From: Aphanomyces cochlioides
Taxonomy: Eukaryota; Oomycota; Saprolegniomycetes; Saprolegniales; Verrucalvaceae
Direction of reading: 5' to 3'
Length of the DNA stretch: 64,000 nucleotides
Assembly: GCA_019828595.1 (NCBI GenBank)
Contig: JAHQRK010000037.1
Span: forward strand, 310,001-374,000
The notes under the pieces were generated by a model that saw nothing but the letters and a program-made list of their open reading frames with translations, was not told the DNA's origin and did no database searches. The position numbers and the translations under genes are program-made. Of this stretch, positions 41,585-53,041 are shown in pieces (within the stretch, counting starts at the first letter, position 1; every line of letters starts with the position of its first letter).

Positions 41585-42996
41585 CAAAAATCTTTATATT
41601 TGGTCATCATAAATACATATGAGATAAAGTATGGTCCAATCTTTTGAAGAAATTTTTGTGATCTGTCATTCTTTCATCACGGCGATTGGTGCGTTGGATA
41701 CGTCTAAACGTGATTGGTTGATTGCTTCCTAACACGTCAGGATTGGTCAAATATAGCAAAGTTGTGCACGATTGGACGAAAAATTCCTCATATTTTGTTC
41801 CAGAGTAGTAGAGGAGACGTGGATGACGTGCGGATGACTTGCACGTGCTCTCTCTCACCAGTGGAGTCAACATTGCGGTTGGCCAACGTGGCGTCCATCC
41901 TCCTATTTCAGGTCAAGATTGAACCAGTTGAAGCCATTGAAGCCATATTGGAACCAGAAAAATGAAGTGGAAAATACGTAAGCTCAGCTGCAGACCAGTG
42001 CGTTTGCAATACTTGGGTTAAATCAACGTCGAGAAGCATTGAACGCCTCTGATCTTTCCAGAAAAAAGGCGTCGAAGTATTGTGGATCATTTGCCGCTAG
42101 TCAAACGCCGCATGACGTCAAATCACCTCGCAAGCCAGCCGCTTTTTCCTGAATTTATGACTAAATAATCACAACTTTTACTAGTACAGCTGTCCACAGT
42201 ACACAGTCCGGCTGTATTTGTAAATTAAAAACATGGATTTTTTTAATTGCATTTATTCCTGATAGCGTACGAAGCATTTGAAGCATAAGTGCCTCCAAGC
42301 ATATTTGTTCGATGCTTGATGGCTTGTCAGCACGTAAAGACGTTGAGAAAGATTTGTCAATCGGAGAGTTACCATCGTGTAAATGTACTGTAGTGTGGAA
42401 ATATACCTCGACTTCAATGTTTTAGCAAATAAAGTACTGTATCATTTTGTATTTGTATAATATTATACGATACCTTTTAGAATATTGTCTCAAATATTCT
42501 TATTGACACCTCTAGGTATTTATAGATTTGAAATTAAATAAATGTCACCTGTGATTTATTTCACAAAATTCATGATTATGATGTGATTATTCCGAAGTTT
42601 TCGTTGATTTTTGGAATTTTTCAATCAGCATCTCCATCATCAAGGTTGAACGCATAAAGAGACAAGGTGCAATGGTGGCACCAGTGCATCCCATCAGGCA
42701 AGCACATGGTACGATCCATGTGGAAAGTGAGTAATCTTACGTGGGAGGGCACTGTTTGATTCACCTCGCTTCGCTCTGGTGCGAGTCTGGTCGCATTCTT
42801 GGACACGATGGACTTTGTGTGGATCCTGGTCATCCTCTTTGGCGTGACGATCGCGCTTTTCATCCTTGTATCAAAGGTATGGGCGTCAAAGGAAGGCGAG
42901 TCCAATTCAGAAGGCGCGTATTCAGCGCAAACGTAAGTTCAAATTCAGTGTCTTACCCGTCGGCTCATGTGGAGTGTGAGTAGACACGGACAGTTC
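41585..42996. other. intergenic, no convincing gene
   Basis: The plus and minus frames at 42,620-42,980 mirror each other and show no domain. The stretch at 41,600-42,100 has coding-like fragments (LLYYSGTKYEEFF on the minus strand, around 41,815-41,777) that may be relics of a repeated element. The rest is AT-rich and probably holds the promoter of the HECT gene. Confidence 0.35.
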
Positions 42997-45364
42997 ATGC
43001 CAGGTTTGCAACGAGCGGATATTGAAGACGAGTACGTCTTGTGTGCTGACGAACTGTGCGTTAATGAAGTGTGTTGCGTAGATTGAACGACACGAATCGA
43101 TGGGAGTGTGGTGTGTGCGCGTTTAGCAATGTTGAGATGAAGACGACATGCAGCCTTTGCGGCACAGCGAAAGAGTCGGGCTTTGTCGAACTCACGAACG
43201 ATGAAATCGATTACACTTTGCTCAAGGATCGCCCACGGTCGAAGAGCTATCGTGATTCATCGATTCTTATGTCCATGCCGCGTATGTCATCTGCGTCAGC
43301 CACCATGTCATCTCGAGGAAGAAAGAGTAAAATGGCCCAACACATCCAACGCATGTCGTCTTTCTTCTTTCACAAACTCGTGCTCCCAAATGATCTTAGT
43401 GCACGTCAACGAAGCGCTCGGTAAGCAAATCCATATCATGCTATCGTCATCGTCCCCTGTAGTATGCGTAAAGAATGGGTACGAAAACTTGATACGAAGG
43501 AACGGCCGTACTGGAAGCGCCGCATTCTCGATGCGAACCATGTTTCTTTAGCATACCTTGTTCAAATTTGCTCTGCGATTGATCGACAAGATCTCCTCGA
43601 AAGGGAACGGCAGTCGTCTTTCTTGAACACTCTAGAAGAAGATGAAGCGATTGCGGTCCTTGAAGGCGGTAGTGTTGTTGATGAAGAGGGAGGAGATGGC
43701 TTGGCGATACTCGCTCCACCAGACAATGGAGAAGCCAAGCATCTGATGTACATTCCGGTCGATTCTGTCAATGCCAACCGATCTGTTCTTGGCGAGCCTG
43801 TTGATCCAGCCCTGTGGCGACACTTGCACATGCTCTCTAGATTGCCATTTTCCACTAAATACATGTGGTATCTCCATCAAGCCGGCACTATCTTGGCGCC
43901 GTACGAGAAAGGGTATGCTCTCTTCATCCTCTATCCCAACAAGACTTGACATCCATGCCTAGGCATTGCAAAATGCGAGTTGCACGAGACTACGTCTTCG
44001 ATGAGGCGTTGGAAAACATCTTGCACCTCAAGGAACAAGCATTCTGTGTCATTATTCGCATGCAGTTCAAAGGGGAATCGGGTCTTGATGCCGGTGCTAT
44101 TCAGCGAGAATGGTACGCATATTGTATGTTTCCTCCTCTGAGCGCATTCTGTGCAGGTATTTGCTTGTGGCGCAAGGGTTTATGGACGACGCTTCGGGAT
44201 TGTTTATGCTGTCAAACCGTGATGACAACTCGTATTTTATCAATCCCAACTCGGAGTACTTGCTTCGTCGCCGCCGCCGCCACGACCTATCCTCCCATCT
44301 TGTCGATGTCACGCATCTTCAGGCATACCGTGCTGCGGGGCGATTCATTGGTCGTGCCTTACTCGATGGCCAAATGCTTCCGATGCACTTCAGCCCTGTC
44401 TTGTTCAAATGTATGCTGGACTCTGTTCAATGCTGTGATACTCATGTTCATCGTGATAGTATTGCTTGGAATTCCCGTCACAATGGACGATGTTGAGAGC
44501 TTGGACCCGACTATCTACTCTAGGTACATCAATCTCCATCGGTATGATGCTAAATTGCCTGCTTGTAGCTTGCGGTACCTCTTGGACAATGAGGATGTTG
44601 AAAACCTTTGCTTGACCTTTTCAGCCACGGAGCATCTCAGGGAGAGTGTCGTGGAAGTGGATTTGATTGAGAATGGACATGATATCCCTGTCACGGATGC
44701 AAACAAGCACGAGTACGTTGAGTTGATGACTCGCTGGCTGCTTTTCGGTCGCATTCAGCACCAACTTCACGAAATGATCCAAGGCTTGTACGAGATCATT
44801 CCACCAGAGCTGCTCATCCCTTTCGATCACAAGGAGGTATGTCTACCTCGCAACTTCGTTGTCATGACATTCCAATTCCAGTTTGAGCTCATTCTATGTG
44901 GCTTGACTGAAATAGACGTGTATGACTGGAAAACCAACACAGTCACGTCATCGAATCTGCATGATTCGCTCGCTCTTGAGGTGCATTGCCACTATGTCGT
45001 CCGTCGTCAGCTCATCCCTTTCGTAGTGGTTTTGGGAAATTGTACAAGCTATGCAGCCACAAGACCAAACCAAACTCCTTCAGTATTCGACTGGTTCGTC
45101 TCGTGTACCTGTTCAAGGCTTTAAAGGTAGCACAACTGATAACTTTCCAAACACTCAATCGCATGATAACTTAGGCCTGACGAGCTACGACGGCAAGATT
45201 TGCTTTTTCACCCTCAAAGGCGTCGCATATACTCCAGGCGCTTATCCCTGTGCACATGCGTGCTACAACCGCATTGATTTGCCGCTTTATCCATCGAAAG
45301 ATCTCATGGAAGAAGCGTTGAATATGCTGCTTCTGTCGGATCCGACGGGCTTCAACATTGAGTG
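42997..45364 (+). CDS. HECT-type E3 ubiquitin ligase with RanBP2 zinc finger
   Basis: ATG 42997 (MPGLQRADIEDEYVLCADEL) with a 26-nt intron at about 43052-43077, then several introns of 40-70 nt. A RanBP2-type zinc finger follows (RWECGVCAFSN, then TTCSLCGTAKE). The HECT domain starts with YVFDEALENILHL and FKGESGLDAGAIQREW, then LFMLSNRDDNSYFINPNSEY, AAGRFIGRALLDGQMLPMHF and PPELLIPFDHKE. The C-lobe is complete: GKICFFTLKGVAYTPGAY and then PCAHACYNRIDLPLYPS, with the catalytic Cys codon at 45261-45263. The enzyme takes ubiquitin from E2 onto this Cys and passes it to substrates. Domain order is like other oomycete HECTs; the substrate is unknown. A diverged paralogue lies at 49,590-52,031. 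Confidence 0.85.
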
Positions 45365-45652
45365 AGCCATGCAGCACTGGCGCCGATTATTTATCACAAA
45401 TTTGAAATGTCCATCATGTTTTGTTGTCCTTGTCGTAATTGTTAATGGAAACCTCGAAAGATTATATATTCAATATATAAAATAAGACAGTTTTTGTTGA
45501 AGCATAATGAAATCAAGTCAAAAATCAAATATGTGTGTGGTGCATTTTGATTTTTTTCAAAGAAACCACCACCGAGACGAGCCGACAGACGCGCTCTCTC
45601 CTCCTGCATCAACGTAATCGATCAACACCAAGCCCACAGGCCTCTGAATACT

Positions 45653-48600
45653 ATGGACCTAAGTGCACAAGTGCAGACGGAGCCCGTGGAACTGCGGGAC
45701 TTGGTCTCTCGCTGTGTCAATCGCAGTTATGACTCAATCAGGACGTTGACTATGACCTTACCCAATCTACCGAAGACAGAGGAACGCCGCGCTCAAATAC
45801 TAGAGAAACTTGTGGATGCTCGCAATGTTTTTGAGAAACTTTTGGCTGTCACACGGTGGTCCGTCCAGAGCCCGATTGCAGAACAGTGCACTGAACTACT
45901 TAAACATGCCAAGGTGTATCAGGATCAACTGGACGAAACGAGCGATCGATTGAGTTATTTGCAAGCAGATTTGAACCGAGCGAAGGAACGACAGTATGAT
46001 CTTCAAACTGCGATCGATGTCTTGTTTCGAGGGTCGTATTCCAAATTGCCCCGTGTGATTCATCACGCTCTACATCCTCGCGAATTGCCACCAGTCGACC
46101 CGGACAAGAGCAGCCAAGACCTAGACGATATGATTCGATTCAGACTGATAGAGCAAGACATTCCAGAGCCATTTGGAGATATCGATATCCAAGGCGGATT
46201 CGCTTCAACCCACGTCGACGGCCAGTTCAACGTGGTTTTTACTGTTAATGGAAACGAACCAGACAGTTTATGGCGCATTGTCGACGTAAGCACCGTGCTG
46301 AGTGATCCAGTGGCCAGAAAGACGACTCACAGAAATACATGCGTCACCAATCTCCGCATTATTTCAGCAAATACACCAACCTCTGAGCATTACCGACATC
46401 TCAAGAACCTCGTACAGAAACGATGCAACGAAACGCGAAGGCCTCTGCAGTCAGCGCTGGACGTCATGAGCGATTTCTGCAGGAAATTAGCACTTCATAT
46501 CCTGCTCGCCCAAGGGCATGTGCTTGCAGCGCGGCGGTGGCCTCATACAAATTTTGAACCCTCTGAGAATGCCTTGACAATCATGTACTGGGACGACTTA
46601 AGCAAAATTACGAAAGAAGAAGCCTCGCCGTCTCGTAGTGGACTTTGTATACGACTGAGAGCCGAGTCTTCGTCGTCGGATCTCTTCTCGGTTCATCTGG
46701 ACCCATTGCCCCCTCGTGAATTGTACACTCTGTACCCGGAGCTCCTCCGTGCGCTGAAAACACCGTCAAACTTGTATGACTTGAATGTCGAACAGTTCCT
46801 TCTTGGTGCCATGCATGTTCATGCAGCAAGTGCTCTATTTTGCCTTGAACGCAAGTTGATCTTAGGAGCTTCGACACCACTGCATCTCATGACTGGCGAA
46901 GCGGTGTCTCTCGTGCGATCTACGCGGAGTTTTCGTATTGCGCGTCTCGACAGCACAGGACAATCGCCGCTGGAAATCTCGTTTGAGATGCGAACAGGGC
47001 GATTTGCTGTCTTTTGCTTGGCTGTTGCGAAGTCCCCGTTGGTGGCACGCGCAGTCAGCAGTATGGAGTCGACGCTTCAGAGTCAAGTGAAAGTTGTGGC
47101 GAGCTCAGGGCTCTTTGCATTGTCGTTTGAAGACGAAAACGTTGTCCACACGGCGCTCGCGTTTGTACTGCGTGAAATCGTTGCGTTTGAGTTGAGCTGT
47201 TTTGCCGCGTCGTGCGCCAATGTCGAAGTCCAACGCAATGTGCAAATCAACTGGGATCGATATATCAACTTCCGCCAGCAAACAGGCAACAGCATCGAAT
47301 CGCTGTCATTATCACCGCATGCGCTCTTTTTCCAAATTGTGCGAAACAAGGAATCGTCAGGCTATTTGGTCGTTGAGTTTGATCGACTCGCCGACATGGA
47401 GTCAGACGTCCAGAATGAAGAAGAATGGGTTCGATCGCCCGCCTTTTCGCTCCTCCAGCTCCAAACGTCGAGCATTCCATGCGCGGTGCAATTTTTCCAA
47501 CGGTTTCCAGCATTTCGCAAAGACTCGTTGCCATTTGAACCGCCTCCGTCGTCCAAAAAGCGCAAACTGGACGGCACGTTGCCGATGATTGCGTCATTAT
47601 TTCTTCATGTCATCAGCCTTTGTCATGAACGCATCCAACTGCAGCATTACGTTAATTTTGCACGCCGACGCGTCGTCAAGATCAAATACGCAGGCCAAGG
47701 GGGCACTTCAACAAACGGCGTCACAACCGGCGAGCAAATTGTGTCGTTCCCCTTCCCAAACCGTGTCAGCGTTGCACCGTTGGTTATCCGTGCAGTCCAT
47801 GGTCATCTGAGGAAACGTGGCGGCTTTGAAATGTGTGTCCAATTGTCAACACTGCCGTTTGATTTTATCCTTCCGAAGAAGCAATCCAACTACAATATAA
47901 CCCATCACTCGGCGACGGCGCAGGGCAATCTAATCTTCAGATATCCTCCAATCCAGAAATTCCAGCCCGACAATCCGCTCGAGACGTTCATGGCCGATTT
48001 GATAATGCATGTGAAACCCATGGCCGAGTTTGGCGTCAAGTTGCAACGTACACTGAGTGCTGTCGGTCGGTACACGTCATCCGACGACATTCGAGATCAT
48101 TTCTTCGTTGAGCGCGCCGATCCATTTGGCTTTGTCTTGGCCTGCCGAACTGCAAACCCCAAACGATGCGTCGCGGCAGGCTCGACTGTCGACAACCTCG
48201 TCACGTATCGGATCACGATCGAATACAACCCCAAGAGCAAGTTTGTTTTGAGCAGCAGCCACAAAGCTGAGCATCCTCTCCTTCATTTTATCGAAGCGGC
48301 ATTTAATATTCACACTGACTCTGCGCAATTGCTCGAGGCTCTTGAGCGTACAACAATTCCTCTGGGCATTTTATCCAGCACCGTGTGTTCGCAATTGATT
48401 TCTGCAAAGTGTTATCGACAAGACCAAGCTCCGGTACATTGTTTCAGACGTGAAAGCGTTCTCATTGATATGTTATGTAGGAGAAACCTAATGGCGCGAT
48501 GGGCGGCGGTGGAATTGGTAAGAAAGGTGGGAAAGGCGGCAAAGGCATTCGAATAGCGTACAAAGCCAAGCTCCCCGGTGAAGAGAAGGGCTATTATGCT

Positions 48601-48909
48601 GAGAAATCTTATGGCGGCGATGACAAATCGTTTGTACCCGCCGAACTACTCTTGATTCCTCGCTCGCAAAATCACATTCGACTTACCTATGCCGACCGGT
48701 GTGGCATTGACATCTTTTTCCTCGAGGTAATTCCCTCTGTTCTCCAACTTCTAACCAAAATCGTGCAGAACGAAATGGTCAATATCCGCAGTGCTCCTTC
48801 TGGGGTGCGCGTGCCGAGCTGCAGTGGCGACGGTGGCATTACTGTCTCGCACGAAGCATTTGGAGCGCGACTAAAAGGCGTCATTTTCCCAGAAATGGCG
48901 TCTTTATAA
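45653..48909 (+). CDS. MED14: Mediator complex subunit 14
   Basis: ATG 45653. Exon 1 runs to 48433, followed by introns at 48434-48480 and about 48727-48768; the last exon ends at 48909. The N-terminus has the MED14 signature (VELRDLVSRCVNRSYDSIRT, then LPKTEERRAQILEKLVDARN and LLAVTRW). MED14 is the scaffold that links head, middle and tail of Mediator, bridging activators and RNA polymerase II in the nucleus. At about 1,055 residues the protein has the usual eukaryotic length. The C-terminal part has an unusual Gly/Lys run (GGGGIGKKGGKGGKGIRI). The first intron was placed so that the Gly/Lys exon stays in frame. The gene shows no breaks. It lies between two HECT paralogues. Confidence 0.85.
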
Positions 48910-49589
48910 CTATTGTTATTTCAAACTCAAATATCTTCGCATACAACATGCATTCGTGGTGGAAAGCCACCGAGAAAGCGATCGGAAGTGTCGACCAAGT
49001 CGTCAAAGCGCTAAGATGATTGACGTCGACCATTACCTTTGTCTGCTCTGTGATCGAGAGGTGGTCGTTGCGTCGATGTGCTATCGTCACTTCGTAAATT
49101 TAAACACATCTGATTGGCTAAAAAATTTAAGCCAATGATATTGAAGACATGGACTTTCTCGGCTCGTCTCGCATCTCGCATACTTTCTCGATGTTTACAG
49201 CCGAATTGTTGATATGGCTGACTTGAGAATGGGCACTTCATTGTTTTTGTATGCTCTGCAGCTGTCAACGCACGTAACAAAGATTGCTATCATCGAGTAT
49301 CGGGTTGTTCTGTTGATGGAAAAGCATATATTATATTTAAAAGGTTTATGGTAGTGTTAAGCCTATGTACTTGTAATAATAAATAATTATTTATTAAAGT
49401 ATATTTAGTTAAACAGGCAATTTGAGGTGATTTCAATCCATGTCATCAATCCATCTTGGCATTTTCACTGCGCGACTCGACAAGCACTGACACTAGTACA
49501 CCCTTCGAGATGCGAGACGCGCTGTAGGACGCCATTTCCTTTCCTCATTCTCATGGATATTACCTAGACCTAGCAAAAATACCCCAGCA
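48910..49589. other. intergenic, no gene seen
   Basis: Short frames on both strands mirror each other without domains. AT-rich around 49,320-49,420. Probably the MED14 3' region and the promoter of the HECT paralogue. Confidence 0.45.
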
Positions 49590-52031
49590 ATGACCGACAT
49601 GTACGTTCCGGATTGAAGCTGCAAGCGCGGGAATCGATCTCTTTCTCTGTAGATTCATGGAAGACGAACGGTGGGAGTGTTCTGTGTGCGCATACCATAA
49701 TCTCGACGATTATTTGGCCTGTTGTCTCTGTGAAACAAGTCGAGGTTGGCATCCGAGCTCCCCCCTGTTCTTACTGTGGAGTAGATGTTCAACTTGTCGA
49801 TGTATTGACCGCAATCGACCATATCACGTCGTTTTTCTCCGACTCGACACCTCTCATCACACACAGCGATCTCACAAGAGCACAGCGAAGCGCTCGGTAC
49901 GTTTGTCAAAGAAGTTCTAGATCTATGACGTTCGGTTCTAGACTGCGAAAGCAATGGGTGCGAGAGCTGAACGACAATGACTGTTGTCTGGACTCGACGA
50001 ATGCCTTCTCTTTACAACCAAACAGCCTACGTGATCCACTTGGTACATCCACAAATTGCCTTGTCGGGTTTCTATATCATATCGTCCTCATAGACCGCTC
50101 ACGTCACGTACAAAACAATGGCTTTGACAGATTTAGTCGTCCAACACAAACCTCTCGGCCCGTTGTCACCAGTCGACGTCAATGATCTTTTTTCTCCGTG
50201 TTTTACAGCATCAACCATTGACACAAGCACGAGTCTCTTCCTATCACACCACGATGGCTTTGTTGAGATTGAATGCATCCCCTTGGATAAACAAAACCAA
50301 GCTTTCCATTTCGCCATCGAGCCTACCAACGTTGCTGCAATCGTAGCCGTCTCCCAGCTACCGTTCTCAGTCAAATGTGGATGGTTCTCCCATTCATTTG
50401 AGCGATCTTGTCGCTACGGATCCACAAGGGTAATATCTTCACTAACTCCTTAGATTTGGTTTTGACCCTGCAACTGGTAATCTAGCGCGGCGACAATGAC
50501 TGCCAAGCGCAAGGTTGTTTTTGAAGAAGCGCTGGAGCTGTTGAGTCACCTCTTGCCTTCCAAAACCGTTGGCCTCCTCGATGAATTTGAATATGAATAC
50601 AACGAAAACCGTGGCTCCAATTTGCCGCATCATTGGTATCAAAAAGCGCAGCGAGACCTGGATGAACACTTTGGTCCTTAGGTACACGCTCATCGCGGAA
50701 GGTTTGCAGCATCATGGCTTGAGTCTCTTTCGTCCATGTGATGTCGAAAGCGACATTGTTTGTATCAACCCCGACTCGGATTTAGAGCTAGCGTTCGTCT
50801 TTCCATTGCCATGAGGCTGATTCCAATGTTGTGGTTGATGTCTAGGCGCGCCAAAATTAACCATCTCGATGCTTTCCACGTCGCCGGGCGCTTTGTCGGC
50901 CAGGCTATACTCGACTGCCGTGAAATTCCATTGCATTTATCCCCCGTGCTATTTAAATGTACTTGAAGCCCCCAAATCTTCACATTTTGATGGCATTCCA
51001 GGTCTTCTGGGCATTCCCATGACGTTCGAAGACGTTGAAGCGATTGACCCAGCGCAATTTCAAAGGTGTTTTTGGCGGCATTTGTTCAGGATGCTCATGA
51101 ATTGTAGACTGGTCACTTTGCTGGAGGAAACAGATCCTCGCGATCTCAAGTACGCGACGTTTTGCATTATGGAGCGCCACACGGACGACAAGATCGTCGA
51201 AGTAAATCTCAAACCGAATGGCCGTCATATTGTCGTCAACCAGGACAACAAACATGAATATGTCGACCTCATGGTACTCCCGAAAGCTGCATCTTCTTCT
51301 AAAAGCGACGTCGACTTCGCAGATGCGACATCTTCTCTTTGGACGAATTGAGTCGCAGCTCTTGGCGTTCATTCAGGGCGTCTACGACATCGTACCACCG
51401 GAATTACTGCTCGTCTTTGATCACAAAGAGGTAAGCCTTTGCAAATTTCAAGTACATGATGTGGCAATTTCCTTGACAGATTGAAATGCTGCTCACAGGT
51501 CACGCTGCGTTGGATTTACTCGACTGGCGATGCAAGACGATTGCGCTTCTGTTGACACATTTCAAACTCGCCGACGTGCCCAAACCACTCCCAGCCAAAG
51601 TCGAAGTCAGTGACGACGAGGAATCTGCTGATCTCACTGAAAAGCGAGCAGCGTCGCGGCGCATTATTTTCAGCTACGATGAAGACGCTCCCATCTTTGA
51701 CTCGTGGTTCCTTCGCCCGTCCTACTATTACGAAAGAACGAAGGCAGTGTACTCGTACACCAAGGGCATTCCAATTGTCAATGTAGTCACCCAACTCGGG
51801 GAAGTCGCGACGCATTTTGTCCTCAAGCAAGTCCATCCCGAGACACCTAACTTGAGCGACGTCGACGCAGCGCTCGTACCGATGTTGAAAGCCATGGACA
51901 GTCAAATGACTCGTCACGTTGAGTCCATCATCCATACACTGCTTGAGAGCCAAGACTATCTCGTCGCTCATAAAAACAAGGCGCTCAATCTCTTTGGCGG
52001 CAAATTCCGCTGGACAGATCTCATGGCGTAA
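49590..52031 (+). CDS. HECT-like paralogue, RanBP2 zinc finger, apparently without the catalytic C-lobe
   Basis: ATG 49590 with an intron at about 49601-49652 leads to the zinc finger (FMEDERWECSVCAYHN, then ACCLCETS). The N-lobe of HECT is recognisable but diverged: VVFEEALELLSHLLPSKT, LIAEGLQHHGLSLFRP, HVAGRFVGQAILDCREIPLH, LGIPMTFEDVEAIDP and IVPPELLLVFDHKE (about 51,390-51,430). After IEMLLTGHAALDLLDWRCKT the sequence leaves the HECT fold. Where the C-lobe with the Cys motif should be, it has about 165 residues of unknown type (KVEVSDDEESADLTEKRAAS, then IFDSWFLRPSYYYERTKAVY, ending FGGKFRWTDLMA). Either this is a fusion with another gene or two genes read as one. Several exon boundaries in the first half are uncertain. 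Without the Cys it should not form a ubiquitin thioester. Confidence 0.6.
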
Positions 52032-52063
52032 GAACGGATTCTGCATGGTATGACTGAATGATA

Positions 52064-52500
52064 TTACTTACTTTGAATTTTGAGCATTTGGTGGCGCTGT
52101 GACCTCATAAATAACACATGGAAAATGTGTGACCCGGACATGACCTGAGTGTGACCTACACGTGACCTCGCCACAAAAAACTCTCTTGACCAGACATATG
52201 ACCTGACCACAAATTGACCTGTAATGGATCTTCCAGTTGGCCACATACACAACCGGGAGCTTGGCTTGAATCGCTTGATTGAGCGCTTGTTCAGTATGCT
52301 AAAGAACGTCGCGATCGATGAGCTCTTGACGAGCTTGTCGACGTCGACGAAATGCTCGCCGTCAAGTACGAGCTTAAACGAGTCGTCGTCCGATGCGACT
52401 TTGATGTGCTTGGGACGCATGTCGTCGCGATTTTGGAGCAGTGCGTTTTCCACTGACCATCACGAAGCAGATTGCTTTGAACAGACTGAAAGTGGTAAAT
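52064..52500. other. unresolved region with TGACC-rich cluster
   Basis: 52,100-52,220 holds about eight TGACC pentamers at irregular 10-20 bp spacing. 52,230-52,450 is open in several frames on both strands (for example minus VASDDDSFKLVLDGEHFVDV and plus ALDELVDVDEMLAVKYELKR), so the true coding strand cannot be decided. It could be a gene remnant. Confidence 0.3.
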
Positions 52501-53041
52501 GATCGATACGAGATGCAGTGATGAAATAGTTGTGCATAGGCATGCACTTGTGGATCGAAAATTGACAAAAGGGAATGAAAACAGTCCGACTTTCATTTTT
52601 ACGTAAAGCAATGGCATGCTACAGACCGTTTGTTGCAATCAACCGAGAAACGTGGACCACGACGTCACCGGCAATATCAAATTCGATACAGCGTGCTCGA
52701 TGGATACAATTCGAGCTGGTGTGGCATGTCGGAGGATTCGAAAGAGCACAAGAACCTTGTCAACATGTTGTTCATCGCAGCATATCATTAGGAATGGTCA
52801 CTCGTTGTGGCTGAGCCATGATGTCAAGGCTGGTATCTGTCGCGAAATGTCAATCAACAACGCAATTGGACCGAGATGCCGTGGCAAGTGCCTAGTCCGC
52901 TCAATAGACTAATGGTAAATTACAAACTCTGGATTTACACGTCATCTGACGGCAAGTCTTGTATCGTAAATGATATTTGGCTTGTCTGTAAGTTCAAACT
53001 TGGTGTTGAGGGCAAGTAGAACCAAGTTTCTGGTCGACAAG
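52501..53041. other. intergenic, possible gene fragment
   Basis: A plus-strand stretch near 52,680-52,795 (YSVLDGYNSSWCGMSEDSKE, then LVNMLFIAAYH, stop) reads like protein but has no start and no recognised family. The rest shows nothing. Confidence 0.25.
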
